Positions 63,908 to 64,000 of a stretch of 64,000 nucleotides of DNA are shown piece by piece. The notes beneath the pieces were generated by a model. It made no database searches. It was not told the origin of the DNA and was given only the letters and a program-made list of their open reading frames with translations. Location of the stretch: contig CAXSBC010000008.1 in NCBI GenBank assembly GCA_964236105.1, positions 129,002 to 193,001 on the forward strand, read 5' to 3'. The first letter of the stretch is position 1. Each line of letters opens with the position of its first letter. This DNA comes from Lichenicola sp964236105. GTDB taxonomy: Bacteria; Pseudomonadota; Alphaproteobacteria; Acetobacterales; Acetobacteraceae. The translations under genes were made by a program, and so were the position numbers.

Positions 63908-64000
63908 CGAGCGGAGGATGGCGATGCCGGCTCTGAAGGGCTAGCTGTTTAGTCCCGGCATTTGGTGGATCGGGTTGACAAGGAATCGGTCTGGCTCGGC

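Overview
The window is GC-rich, densely coding DNA from a chromosome, most likely of an alphaproteobacterium of the Acetobacteraceae/Rhodospirillales type. The grounds are the F0 order atpI-atpB-atpE-atpF'-atpF with both b' and b subunits, an SDR-GH15 gene pair, the codon bias, and the protein families present. This placement is inferred from family resemblance, not from an rRNA gene. I saw no tRNA or rRNA gene, CRISPR array, intact insertion sequence or prophage.

Layout. (1) 1-6.8 kb: a sugar ABC importer (ATPase, two permeases, rhamnose-type binding protein) followed by a partial NAD-dependent epimerase, all on the minus strand. They are divergent from a LacI-type repressor, with a near-perfect operator palindrome between them. 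(2) 6.9-20 kb: a glycogen-debranching-like enzyme, the glutathione transferase YghU, a glycosyltransferase, a shrunken amidohydrolase, an M3 oligopeptidase, a broken MFS transporter, an SDR plus GH15 glucoamylase-like pair, the aldolase HpaI and a remnant of a YdcZ-type transporter. (3) 20-27 kb: an SDR, an MFS exporter, three overlapping genes of unknown function and a run of small envelope proteins and lipoproteins. (4) 27-32 kb: glycogen genes, pgm divergent from glgC-glgA, with the synthase resembling the actinobacterial GlgA/GlgM type. (5) 32-39 kb: a tandem glycine riboswitch followed by sdaA-glyA-gcvT-gcvP, a route from glycine through serine to pyruvate plus glycine cleavage; gcvH is absent. 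(6) 39.5-45.7 kb: a cupin, a sulfotransferase, then a Fur-family box in front of an OprB-like porin, a secreted beta-propeller protein and a Tat-exported DyP peroxidase (EfeB type). (7) 45.7-48.3 kb: the F0 part of ATP synthase. (8) 48.3-58.7 kb: a surface glycoconjugate region with a DPM1-like glycosyltransferase, an ArnT-like transferase, a GSCFA protein and its partner, a large membrane protein, an FkbM methyltransferase with a coiled-coil tail and a two-domain glycosyltransferase. (9) 59.5-63.9 kb: a DoxX-cupin-SMP30-VOC operon divergent from a GMC flavoprotein dehydrogenase.

Three themes link the genes: storage and breakdown of alpha-glucans (debranching enzyme, GH15, pgm, glgC, glgA), glycine/serine catabolism under riboswitch control, and envelope sugar chemistry. 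The most interesting candidates for a little-described system are the Fur-box porin/propeller/DyP operon and the DoxX-cupin-SMP30-VOC/GMC locus. At least three genes are decaying by internal deletions and frameshifts. Coordinates of stops are read directly; several start codons are chosen from Shine-Dalgarno spacing or overlap with the upstream stop and are flagged as such.
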